NCBI GenBank assembly: GCA_016283745.1
Contig: JAEENM010000035.1
Coordinates: 1-32,069, forward strand
Direction: 5' to 3'
DNA: 32,069 nt
Origin: Bacteroidales bacterium
GTDB lineage: Bacteria > Bacteroidota > Bacteroidia > Bacteroidales > P3
The position numbers and the translations under genes are program-made. Positions 23,352 to 30,972 of this stretch are shown here, in pieces (position 1 is the stretch's first letter; each line of letters begins with the position of its first letter). Below the pieces are notes generated by a model that was given only the letters and a program-made list of their open reading frames with translations, was not told where the DNA came from and did no database searches.

Positions 23352-25058
23352 TTATTTCTTTTCAAACTGTTTCATCAGTTCGTGCTTTTCGTCGTTTTGC
23401 ATAAGCACGTTGGGTTTGAAACGGCTGGCGTCGGCACCGGTTTTCTTGAGCGACGCCTCTTTGAATTTCTCGAAACTGTTTTCCTGCAAAAGATGTGCAA
23501 TGGGGTCTTTCAGGCGGAAACTGTCGCGTTTGGCCTGATATTCGATGTTGCTCTTTTTCAGGTTGTCGTCCACCACTTTGGTAAACTCGTTGGCTTGTTC
23601 GATGGTAGTGTCCTGATTTTCGAACTCATAGTAGAAATGGTAGCCCGAGATGCTGATGTCGGCGAAACCGATAAAGAACTTGGTTTTCATGCCTGTGGAT
23701 TTCTCGGCCTCGCGCACTGCGTCGATAAACTGCTGTTCGTACAGCTTTTCGCCTGTAAGGGTAACAATGCCGTTCACTTTCTGCACCATGTGCACACGCG
23801 GGGTGTTCACAAAGTAGTCGCTAACCTCGATGATGTCGTTCATGTTGTAGCGGTACAGGCCTGCGAAAGTGGTGCAGTAGGGGCAGTAGCGTTTGCCCAC
23901 TTCCAGTTCGTGGAGCTGCAAGAAACGCGGGTTTTCGGTACCGAAGTCCTCTTCGGGAACGAACTCGTAGTAGTGGTAGTGCGGGAAAAGGGTGGTGTTG
24001 ATAGAGTCGTCGAGCACCAGTCCGAAACGGCATTCCGACGAGAAATAAGCGAACTCCTGATGGAGCATTCCTTCGGGGTAGCAGCCTTCCAGCTTTTCGA
24101 GATACACTTTGGTGTTGCCGCATTTCCAAGTGGTGAGGAGCTGCAGTTCGGGCCAGAAATGTTTGGGCAGTATGGTGCCATATTTGGCGCGCAGCTCGCG
24201 CAGCTCGTTGGCGCGGTCGGGGTTGGGTTTCAGGTAGGGCTGTATGGCGGCACGGATTTTGTCGGGGATGTTCACTTTCATGCTCATGGTGCCGTGTTCG
24301 ATGTCGTCGATATAGTCGTCGAGGTAGCGGTTTACGTTGTTCTGCATCTCCACCATGGTGCTGGGGTTGGCGGTAACGCACAGGTGCACGTTGCGTTCGA
24401 TACCCATACGCATAATGGCGTAGTTACGTGCGGTGTAGTCTTCGATATAGAACACATCGGAGGGCGAGGCGTAGAGTTTTTTCACAAAACCCGGGCATTT
24501 GGCCTGAGTGTAGCCCGAAACGGAGCCGTACATGGTGCCGTCGGGAGCGTAGCCTTCCAGATATTTTCCAACGATGGAAACGATAGGACCTTCCCAAACA
24601 TGGGGGCGGTTCATCTGGAAATTGTACAGCCACACTTTGTTCATCTTGCTGTATATGTTGTCGATATACTGTTGTGTGATGGGTATCCATTTGGGTTGGT
24701 TGGTGGAACCCGAAGTGGTGGCGTAAAGTACCGGTTTGCCGGGGAAAAGCACGTTGGCTTCGCCGTTTTTGTGACGGTCCACGTAGGGACGCAAGTCCTC
24801 GTATTCGTTGGGCTTCACGTTCTGCTGATACAGGCGGTAGAGTTCCACATCGTCCTTGGCTTTAAGGATGTCCTCGAAATGGTGTTCCTTGCCGTAAACG
24901 CTGTCTTTGGCGTAGGTAAGTATCTGACGCAGCGTTTTTTCGCTGGCTTTGCGCGGGTTTTTGCTCACTCGTTTCAGCTTGCGGTAAAGCAGTCCGCCGG
25001 CTATACCGAGCAGGGTGTTAGGCACGAAAGGATTCATGCGGTCTTCGGTTATCTTCAT
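23352..25058 (-). CDS. GH3-family acyl-adenylating (acyl amido synthetase-like) protein
   Basis: A 568-residue member of the GH3 family (PF03321), named from plant auxin-responsive enzymes that adenylate a carboxylic acid and join it to an amino acid. The phosphate-binding motif of this ANL-type fold is TTSGSTNQPKWIPIT (114-128). LYRYNMNDIIEV (about 420) matches the conserved YRYxxGD-like region, and TGEKLYEQQF begins the mobile C-terminal lobe. Bacterial substrates are unknown. It is last of four tightly spaced genes (lolA-like, plsC-like, HAD, GH3), which suggests lipid or envelope chemistry. The start at 25058 lies 19 bases after the HAD stop; Met8 is an alternative start. Confidence 0.88.
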   Translation of the reverse strand: MKITEDRMNPFVPNTLLGIAGGLLYRKLKRVSKNPRKASEKTLRQILTYAKDSVYGKEHHFEDILKAKDDVELYRLYQQNVKPNEYEDLRPYVDRHKNGEANVLFPGKPVLYATTSGSTNQPKWIPITQQYIDNIYSKMNKVWLYNFQMNRPHVWEGPIVSIVGKYLEGYAPDGTMYGSVSGYTQAKCPGFVKKLYASPSDVFYIEDYTARNYAIMRMGIERNVHLCVTANPSTMVEMQNNVNRYLDDYIDDIEHGTMSMKVNIPDKIRAAIQPYLKPNPDRANELRELRAKYGTILPKHFWPELQLLTTWKCGNTKVYLEKLEGCYPEGMLHQEFAYFSSECRFGLVLDDSINTTLFPHYHYYEFVPEEDFGTENPRFLQLHELEVGKRYCPYCTTFAGLYRYNMNDIIEVSDYFVNTPRVHMVQKVNGIVTLTGEKLYEQQFIDAVREAEKSTGMKTKFFIGFADISISGYHFYYEFENQDTTIEQANEFTKVVDDNLKKSNIEYQAKRDSFRLKDPIAHLLQENSFEKFKEASLKKTGADASRFKPNVLMQNDEKHELMKQFEKK

Positions 25059-25077
25059 ATCGTGTATGTTTTTGGTT

Positions 25078-25704
25078 TTACTTTATAATTTCGTTTATGT
25101 CTTTGAAAAATGGGTCTTTCTTGTTTACCAGCAGGAACTGCATGCCGCTGTTGCGGGCGCCCTGTCCGTCGGTGTCGTCGCGGTCGCCGATGACGAGGAT
25201 GTCGTCGGGTTTCTCGTTCAGCATCTCGGCAATTTTCAGGAACGACTCGCGGCAGGGTTTCAGTCCGCCCAAAGCGGGAGCGTCAACGCAAAGGTCGAAC
25301 CATTCGGGGTTTATGTCCACGGCTTTCAAGCGTTGGTCGAGGTAGCCGTAATCGGAAAAAACGGCAATTTTAATATTCTGGCTGCGAAGCTGTTGCAGGA
25401 TTTCCGGCACACCTGCTTTGTAGTGGTAGTGTCGGGTGAGCACTTTCCGCATCGACGGCATGTATATGCCTCGGTACCACAGCTCGGCTTTTTGCTCGGT
25501 GATGCCTCGTTTTTGTGCTATCCTCGAAAAAAGCTGGTGAAAATACTCCTCACGGCTGCCGAAATGTTTTCCCGAAAGCTCGGCGCGCGATTTGCGTTCA
25601 GCACTCAGGGTGAAGATATGCGGCAGCGAGTGCAGTATCAGTCGTATTGGCAGATGGCTGTTGTCGTAGAGGGTTCCGTCGAGGTCGAATATTATTGCTT
25701 TCAT
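25078..25704 (-). CDS. HAD-superfamily hydrolase
   Basis: A 208-residue HAD phosphatase. Motif I is FDLDGT with Asp7 (nucleophile) and Asp9. Motif II is in AVFSDYG. Motif III Lys is in GGLKP. Motif IV is IGDRDDTDGQGARNSG. The helical cap between motifs I and II makes it a C1-cap, phosphoglycolate-phosphatase-like enzyme. The substrate cannot be told from sequence. Its ATG directly follows the acyltransferase stop with no gap, so the two are translationally coupled. The operon suggests a phosphorylated lipid intermediate as one possible substrate (inference). Confidence 0.9.
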   Translation of the reverse strand: MKAIIFDLDGTLYDNSHLPIRLILHSLPHIFTLSAERKSRAELSGKHFGSREEYFHQLFSRIAQKRGITEQKAELWYRGIYMPSMRKVLTRHYHYKAGVPEILQQLRSQNIKIAVFSDYGYLDQRLKAVDINPEWFDLCVDAPALGGLKPCRESFLKIAEMLNEKPDDILVIGDRDDTDGQGARNSGMQFLLVNKKDPFFKDINEIIK

Positions 25705-26562
25705 CTATTCTTCGTTGATAAAGGCGGGCCATGAGTTTTTGGAGATGCCTGCCATTTGTACTAATGTGTTGTGGCTCAGGTGCAGAAGACGGTCAACCTC
25801 GTCCTTGCGGTGGTTTTTGGTGTCGGGGATGATGGGCTCGCCCACGGTGATGGTGAGCAGCGGCTCGTCGGCCTTGCCCAGCAGTTTGTAGATACCTTTG
25901 CGTTCGCGGAAAGTGATGCACATCGGCACAATGGGCATGTTGTATTTGTATGCCATAGTGAAGGCTCCTTTGCGGAACGGACGCACGGGTTTGTAGAAAT
26001 TCCAGCGGCTCTCCTCGGGGAACACGTGGAACCACTGTTTTTTCTCATGCAGCTCGTCGAAAGCCTCGTTGAATTTCTTGAGGCCGCCCATATTGTCGGG
26101 CACCGGTATTCCGCCCACGTGCTTGATATGCCAATAGTCTTTGCCGTTGAGGTTGTCGCCGTACACGGGTATCCATATCTTTTTGAAATGCAGTGCGTTG
26201 ATGACACAGGGGGCGTCCCAGCGGAAGCAGTGGTTGCAGATAGTGATGGCGCCGTTTTTCAGCACCTCTTTGTATTTGCGCAGGTTCTTGCGTCCGCGTA
26301 TGCGAAGTCCGAATTTGGTATGGTTCACCAACGGTATCATGAAATCCACCAGAAATGTGTAGCCAATCCAGCGTTGGAACTTGAAACTGAAGCTTTTGTC
26401 GAGGTAAGTGTAGTTCTCGTCGAACACCAGCTCGCGCAGGTGCTTGCAGGGGTACATCTTTTTGTAGGGGTTGTCCTCGGGGAAGTCGGCAGAGGGCTGC
26501 GGCACGTAAACGCCTTCGTTCACCTCAAGTTCTTTGTATCGTATGTTTTCTGTGGTTGGCAT
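25705..26562 (-). CDS. PlsC-like lysophospholipid/glycerol-phosphate acyltransferase
   Basis: A 285-residue acyltransferase. The catalytic HX4D motif is NHCFRWD (110-116). The second block is FPEESRW (181-187), in place of the common FPEGTR. A third block is MPIVPMCITF. A hydrophobic segment (WIGYTFLVDFMIPLV, about 65-79) may anchor it to the inner membrane. The usual reaction of the family is acyl transfer to lysophosphatidate, but changes in the motifs and the operon context suggest a specialised acceptor. The start lies 14 bases after the lolA-like gene. Confidence 0.88.
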   Translation of the reverse strand: MPTTENIRYKELEVNEGVYVPQPSADFPEDNPYKKMYPCKHLRELVFDENYTYLDKSFSFKFQRWIGYTFLVDFMIPLVNHTKFGLRIRGRKNLRKYKEVLKNGAITICNHCFRWDAPCVINALHFKKIWIPVYGDNLNGKDYWHIKHVGGIPVPDNMGGLKKFNEAFDELHEKKQWFHVFPEESRWNFYKPVRPFRKGAFTMAYKYNMPIVPMCITFRERKGIYKLLGKADEPLLTITVGEPIIPDTKNHRKDEVDRLLHLSHNTLVQMAGISKNSWPAFINEE

Positions 26563-26576
26563 TGGGGGAGTGTCTG

Positions 26577-27194
26577 TTATTTCTTTGCTGTGGAGAAGTT
26601 GCTTTCGGCGATGGCTTTGTTTTTCACCGCTCCCGAAAGCGTGTAGGTGGTAACGTCGCCGGAGTTTTCGGTCATAACCATCTGTTTTATAAGACCGTCG
26701 GCTTTGCTGTAGGTTATCTCGATAAGCGAGTAGCCTTTCGACGATTTCTTGGTGGCTTTGATAACGACAAAGTAGCTGTCGCCTTTTTCCGTGGCGGTGT
26801 AGGTGGCCGATACCTCCTGACAGAGTTTCTCGATCTCGCCGTGCACCGAGCAGAGCAGTATGGTGGAGAGGTTACGCATACGTGCGTTTTTGTCGGTGTT
26901 GAAGGTGCGTGTCTTGCCGTCGCGGATGATAAGCATGTCCTTGCCGTTGATGACCGTCTTTTCGCCGTCGGGATTGCTGTAGAGCATGCTCAGCTTGCTG
27001 GTGGCCGAGAAATAGAAAGTGCCCTGTTTGTCAATTACTTTGCCGTTGGCTTTCAGCTTTTTCGATTCTTTGAAAGAGCTTTCGATGGTCTTTATCTGCG
27101 CATTGGCGTTCTTTATCTTTGTCAGAACGGCCGCGTCGTCGGCGAAAGCCATTGCGGCGAACATCGCCAAAATCAGTGTTGTTATTTTTTTCAT
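26577..27194 (-). CDS. LolA-like outer membrane lipoprotein carrier
   Basis: A 205-residue periplasmic protein with signal peptide MKKITTLILAMFAAMAFA. The mature part has the LolA/LolB-like pattern: IKTIESSFKESKKLKANGKVIDKQGTFYF and then YSNPDGEKTVINGKDMLII. LolA carries lipoproteins from the inner to the outer membrane. Here the gene is first of an operon with acyltransferase, HAD and GH3 genes, so it may be a dedicated carrier for the operon's lipid product rather than the housekeeping LolA (inference). It has a -7 box at 27270-27277. Confidence 0.85.
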   Translation of the reverse strand: MKKITTLILAMFAAMAFADDAAVLTKIKNANAQIKTIESSFKESKKLKANGKVIDKQGTFYFSATSKLSMLYSNPDGEKTVINGKDMLIIRDGKTRTFNTDKNARMRNLSTILLCSVHGEIEKLCQEVSATYTATEKGDSYFVVIKATKKSSKGYSLIEITYSKADGLIKQMVMTENSGDVTTYTLSGAVKNKAIAESNFSTAKK

Positions 27195-27269
27195 CTTTTC
27201 TATGTTTTGCAGGTGAGTTACTGAATGTTAGTAACATTTTTCGCCCATTATTTATGAAAAAATTACCTG

Positions 27270-27277
27270 CAAAGATA
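27270..27277 (-). promoter_or_regulatory. -7 box for the lolA/plsC/HAD/GH3 operon
   Basis: TATCTTTG on the minus strand, 76 bases before the lolA-like ATG. Matches TAnnTTTG. The -33 position lacks TTTG. Confidence 0.65.
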
Positions 27278-27308
27278 CGATTTTTTTTTGGATAAGCGAA
27301 ATTTTTAT

Positions 27309-27371
27309 GTGAACTGTGATTGGTGAACTGTGATCAGTGATTGGTGAACTGTGAATTGTGAATTGTGATAT
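27309..27371 (+). repeat. 7-base-period tandem repeat, GTGAnnn type, nine units
   Basis: Units gtgaact, gtgattg, gtgaact, gtgatca, gtgattg, gtgaact, gtgaatt, gtgaatt, gtgatat. It is the longest array in the window. The end shares the 12-base tail tgatatgcggat (27366-27377) with the array at 29232. Confidence 0.9.
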
Positions 27372-27404
27372 GCGGATATTCAGATTTTTTTTATGGGGAT
27401 GAAA

Positions 27405-28424
27405 TTAAAGAGTTGGGAAACCTATGTAAACCAGTCTTTGATTGCTGTCAAATATACATTCGGAATAGATGCCGTTGATGTATAACATGATGACCGACGC
27501 AAATCCTTCATCAACAAAAGGACATGGAGTGTTGACAAACAAAAAACTGAAAACATATTCCTTGTTGATATTGAATTTTCTGCAAAAATCGTCAATAGTC
27601 ATTTTTCCGTCGATAGTTTCTCCATTGTAAATGATTTTCACATCAGGGTTTTGTGGAAAATATATTCCCTGCAAATAAGCCGTATCACCGCAAACATGGT
27701 ATGTCAATCCTTTCTTTTTGTACTTTAACCATTCTTTGCAATCGGTTTGGTATCTCGATACATCAGTTATCTCCTCGGGCTGGCCTAATAGAGAGAATAG
27801 CGAGTGGCGAGTGCCTTTTGTAACGATACCTTCGAATAATGCATTGTTTATTTGAAGATTAAGCCAATTTGGATCTCGCAAAAGTACCAAATTTATGCCT
27901 TTCATTTTTATTTTTCCGTTTTCGTAGAACATTTGCAAGGACTCTGTTACCACACTGTCGTAAGCATTCACATTTTCAATTATATACACCGATTGCAACG
28001 CAAAAGAGCCTTTTTCTTCCTTGAAAATGAAATATAGCGGTTGTACCATAGTACCTAACTGAAAACCGTCATAAAAGTCCACTATAATGAATTTTTCCCC
28101 GTTTATTCTTGTTTTGTACACACCTTCTATCTGAGTGTTCATTGAATAAGAGTCGTGGTTTGTAATAACCAACGAATCAATCATATAGACATTTTCTCCC
28201 GATACAAAATAATCTCTGTAAGCGGTATCGGATGGTGTGAAAAACTCATGGAAGTCGGGATTGAAATATTCTATGAATTTCAGATTGGAATCCAAAATTT
28301 TTATGACTTTGTCGTCTTCGTGTATCTCCTGAAATTCATTTTTGTACGAATACGGAAATTGTATCTTTTGTGCAATCAAGACGTTTGATACCAATAACAG
28401 TAAAATGACAGGCAAACGGTTCAT
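27405..28424 (-). CDS. exported protein of unknown function, 339 aa
   Basis: Signal peptide MNRLPVILLLLVSNVLIAQ, then a mature domain of about 320 residues that I do not recognise. A segment GTRHSLFSLLGQPEEITDVSRY followed by WLKYKKKGLTYHV resembles small periplasmic modules in which a conserved GxP turn is followed by a YxxKKGL strand (inference). Base composition is clearly more AT-rich than the flanking core genes. Direct repeats of TTATTAAAGC lie just upstream of the start. No consensus promoter was found. Confidence 0.75.
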   Translation of the reverse strand: MNRLPVILLLLVSNVLIAQKIQFPYSYKNEFQEIHEDDKVIKILDSNLKFIEYFNPDFHEFFTPSDTAYRDYFVSGENVYMIDSLVITNHDSYSMNTQIEGVYKTRINGEKFIIVDFYDGFQLGTMVQPLYFIFKEEKGSFALQSVYIIENVNAYDSVVTESLQMFYENGKIKMKGINLVLLRDPNWLNLQINNALFEGIVTKGTRHSLFSLLGQPEEITDVSRYQTDCKEWLKYKKKGLTYHVCGDTAYLQGIYFPQNPDVKIIYNGETIDGKMTIDDFCRKFNINKEYVFSFLFVNTPCPFVDEGFASVIMLYINGIYSECIFDSNQRLVYIGFPTL

Positions 28425-28460
28425 TTTTATTAAAGCTTATTAAAGCCGCAATTTTTTTTT

Positions 28461-28667
28461 CTATTCGATTTTTCTAAGTCGCATACAGCCAAGAGAATCC
28501 TTTATCCATGTTTGTATAATAGTGTCTTTTGCCAAAGAATCTGCTTTGTCAATGCAATTTGTTGGTTTTGTATTGTTTTGCAAAGTCTCTGGGTGAGATG
28601 CGTCGCAATTTCACGAATAAAGGATGCACAAACTGCTTATTATTAATAGTTTAAAGATTGTTTTCGT
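28461..28667 (-). pseudogene. decayed small lipoprotein gene
   Basis: Read on the minus strand from an ACG at 28667-28665: T-KTIFKLLIISSLCILYS, then an in-frame TGA (28613-28611), then NCDASHPET, continuing to a protein-like stretch with TIIQTWIKDSLGCMRLRKIE and TAG at 28463-28461. If ACG were ATG and TGA were TGC, this would be a lipoprotein with signal peptide and lipobox LYSC. The ACG overlaps the 3' end of the upstream gene by 17 bases, as in two intact gene pairs here (metK-aat, SDR-cyclo-ligase). The call of decay is inference. An active gene with an unseen start is less likely, given the stop in the signal peptide. Confidence 0.5.
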
Positions 28668-29199
28668 TGCCAGTTTTTCCTGTTTTATTATTGTAAAATT
28701 CTTCTTCGCATTTCTCAAGTATTGAGCCATACACAATAGAATCCTTTTCAAAAATGCAGAATATGCCGTAATACAACAAATAATTTGGTTTGTACCATTG
28801 TCCTTTATAATAATAGCAGGCGTCCTCTCTGAAATAAAGTGTAACTTTTCTGAATGAGAAATATATTTTTACACAAGCATGGCATAAATTTCTTCGTGGA
28901 ACTATTGTGTCGCGAGAGGTAAGATATTCGTCGCAACTATTGTAGTCTTCGAATAAATCTTCTAGCAAGTTGATATTATATATTGTTGAACTATATTCTG
29001 TGCGTTGTTTAAGATTTTATATTGTGGTGGGAATTTTGTAACAAGTTTGAAGACTGACGCCATATATCTCTATTTTTCTTATTTGAGATTCTTCCATATA
29101 GGGGTTGCGAGGTGTAGCCTCGGTATTTGCATACATAGAATGAGTGTGGCAAACCATCGCCATAAGAATTGGCATAATTAATGCGAAACTTTTTTTCAT
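28651..29199 (-). pseudogene. exported protein gene interrupted by an in-frame stop
   Basis: The first part (29199-29017, ATG start) encodes MKKSFALIMPILMAMVCHTHSMYA, a signal peptide, then a segment with IRKIEIYGVSLQTCYKIPTTI, ending at TAA (29019-29017). The same frame then continues open with no further stop for 122 codons, through LFEDYNSCDEYL and KGQWYKPNYLLYYG, to TAA at 28651. The downstream part has no signal peptide and no ATG near its beginning, only TTG at 28968. The simplest reading is one gene of about 183 codons with a nonsense mutation. Two separate small genes or a sequence error are alternatives. The function is unknown. Confidence 0.55.
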
Positions 29200-29231
29200 G
29201 GTTCTGTAGTTTTTCGTTGTTGTATTTTTGT

Positions 29232-29266
29232 GTGAACTGTGATTGGTGAACTGTGATTAGTGAAAA
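29232..29266 (+). repeat. 7-base-period tandem repeat, GTGAnnn type
   Basis: Units gtgaact, gtgattg, gtgaact, gtgatta, gtgaaaa, followed by tgatatgcggat (29267-29278), the same tail as at 27366-27377. Confidence 0.85.
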
Positions 29267-29335
29267 TGATATGCGGATGATTTTTATTTGTCGTGGACGT
29301 TATTGAAATTAAGCTATGCCGAAATATTCTGTTTT

Positions 29336-29962
29336 TCAATCGATAGAAACGATTGGATATTTCTTAAGCTGTGCAAACGAAACAGTCTCAAATTCTTTTT
29401 CTTCATTCAAAATTTTAATTGTATGCTTTTCAAAATCAATTGTTTCTTCAATAAATTTGTATGACATGGCATTACTATTATATAAGTCTGAAACATAAAT
29501 CGTGAACGGGGCTGTTCGTACCAATAAAAAATAATCTAAACCAACGACATCTTCCGTAATAATGATTCTGTAAAAAGAAACGCTATCGTATTCCAGTCTT
29601 GAAATTCCATAAATATATTCGGGTGAGTGGCAATTGCTTTCGTAGAGGTCAATGGCCTTTTGTGTCCCGTTTTGATAACTTAAAATATCAACATCGTCCT
29701 TACCGTATTTAGTGTGCTTTAAGTAAAATGGAAAGTTGTTGTTACTCAGTAGCTTGTTAACTGAATCTGTATTGATGTCGTGGTCTAAATAATATCTATA
29801 TAATACAATGTCGTTTATTGCACTTTCAGATTGTTTATCGTTCTGAGACACAGGAGTTCCGTCATTGTCTGTCAATTGCTCTGTTTCTGGATTAGACACA
29901 TTGCAATTGCACAAACACACTGAGATAACAAGTAATAATAAAAGGTTCGTCAGATTGTTCAT
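29336..29962 (-). CDS. putative lipoprotein of unknown function, 208 aa
   Basis: The N-terminus MNNLTNLLLLLVISVCLCNC is a lipoprotein-type signal. Lipidation could be at Cys20, preceded by LCN, an imperfect lipobox. A Ser/Thr/Asp-rich linker follows, then an AT-rich-coded mature domain (about 45-208) with no family I recognise. It starts 20 bases after the thyA stop on the same strand and is probably cotranscribed with thyA, although its base composition differs strongly. That suggests insertion of foreign DNA downstream of thyA, where many relatives keep a dihydrofolate reductase gene (established tendency, not seen here). Confidence 0.72.
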   Translation of the reverse strand: MNNLTNLLLLLVISVCLCNCNVSNPETEQLTDNDGTPVSQNDKQSESAINDIVLYRYYLDHDINTDSVNKLLSNNNFPFYLKHTKYGKDDVDILSYQNGTQKAIDLYESNCHSPEYIYGISRLEYDSVSFYRIIITEDVVGLDYFLLVRTAPFTIYVSDLYNSNAMSYKFIEETIDFEKHTIKILNEEKEFETVSFAQLKKYPIVSID

Positions 29963-29982
29963 TACCCATTACAAATTACTAA

Positions 29983-30777
29983 TTATACCGCAACGTCGCC
30001 TTTGATATGCGGGTGCGGGTCGTAGTCGGTGAGGGTGAAATCGGGGTAGTCGAACCCGAAGATGTCCTTCACGTCAGGGTTGATGTGCATCTTGGGCAAA
30101 GGTCTCGGCTCGCGCGTGAGCTGCAGCTGCACCTGCTCGAAATGGTTACTGTAGATATGTGCGTCGCCGAGGGTGTGGATGAAATCGCCGTATTTGAGGC
30201 CGCACACCTGTGCTATCATCATCGTCAGCAGTGCGTACGACGCTATGTTGAACGGCACGCCGAGGAAGATGTCGGCGGAACGCTGGTAGAGCTGACACGA
30301 GAGTCGGCCGTCGGCCACGTAGAACTGGAAAAGTATGTGACAGGGCGGCAGGGCCATCTTTTCGATGTCGGCTACGTTCCACGCGCATACGAGCAGGCGG
30401 CGCGAGTTGGGGTTGCTCTTTATCTGGTCGATAAGTTGTGTTATCTGGTCGATGCTGTGGCCGTCGGGACAGCTCCACGAGCGCCACTGCTTGCCGTACA
30501 CGGGTCCGAGGTTGCCGTCGCAGTCGGCCCATTCGTCCCAGATGGTTACACGGTTGTCGTGCAGGTATTGTATGTTGGTGTCGCCTTTCAGAAACCACAG
30601 CAGCTCGTAGATGATGGAGCGCAGGTGCAGTTTCTTGGTGGTGAGCAGCGGGAAACCCTCGTTGAGGTCGAAACGCATCTGGTAGCCGAACACGCTGCGT
30701 GTGCCGGTGCCCGTGCGGTCCATCTTGTCGGTGCCGTTGTCCATCACATGGCGGAGCAAGTCAAGGTATTGTTTCAT
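29983..30777 (-). CDS. thyA: thymidylate synthase
   Basis: A 264-residue ThyA of the standard E. coli length. It methylates dUMP to dTMP with methylene-THF, in the cytoplasm. Arg21 in [12 protein letters not shown] binds phosphate. The active-site Cys146 is in [35 protein letters not shown] and the C-terminal [10 protein letters not shown] are conserved. No consensus promoter was found in the 195-base gap upstream, which holds a GCCCC-TAT-GGGGC palindrome (30837-30849) and a 9-base repeat (TTTACAAGA twice). High confidence. Confidence 0.97.
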   Translation of the reverse strand: MKQYLDLLRHVMDNGTDKMDRTGTGTRSVFGYQMRFDLNEGFPLLTTKKLHLRSIIYELLWFLKGDTNIQYLHDNRVTIWDEWADCDGNLGPVYGKQWRSWSCPDGHSIDQITQLIDQIKSNPNSRRLLVCAWNVADIEKMALPPCHILFQFYVADGRLSCQLYQRSADIFLGVPFNIASYALLTMMIAQVCGLKYGDFIHTLGDAHIYSNHFEQVQLQLTREPRPLPKMHINPDVKDIFGFDYPDFTLTDYDPHPHIKGDVAV

Positions 30778-30836
30778 GTTTTTCTTTTTTTATATCCCCA
30801 GACTGCGCTTCGCTTGTCAGGGGTTACTGAAAGCAA

Positions 30837-30849
30837 GCCCCTATGGGGC
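30837..30849. repeat. GCCCC-TAT-GGGGC palindrome
   Basis: The same core as the palindromes at 17424-17436 and 17495-17507. It is preceded by AAGCAA and lies in the gap between gltA and thyA. Confidence 0.55.
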
Positions 30850-30972
30850 ATTATTGTATTTGTTTTATTTTTTATTATTCTTTTTTTTCTGCCGAAGGCA
30901 GAAGCAATTTACAAGATTTACAAGATCTCGTGAGCCGAAGGCGAACAGGAGAAAACTAATTGTTGGACATGC

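Noticed and set aside
23382..25088. 568-codon open frame antisense to the GH3 gene
   Set aside because: An exact shadow of a strongly supported gene. The translation is Val/His/Gly-rich with no motifs, and arises because the sense gene rarely uses codons whose complement is a stop.
30890..30903. ctgcc-gaa-ggcag hairpin as a terminator between gltA and thyA
   Set aside because: The T run is on the wrong side of the stem for both strands.
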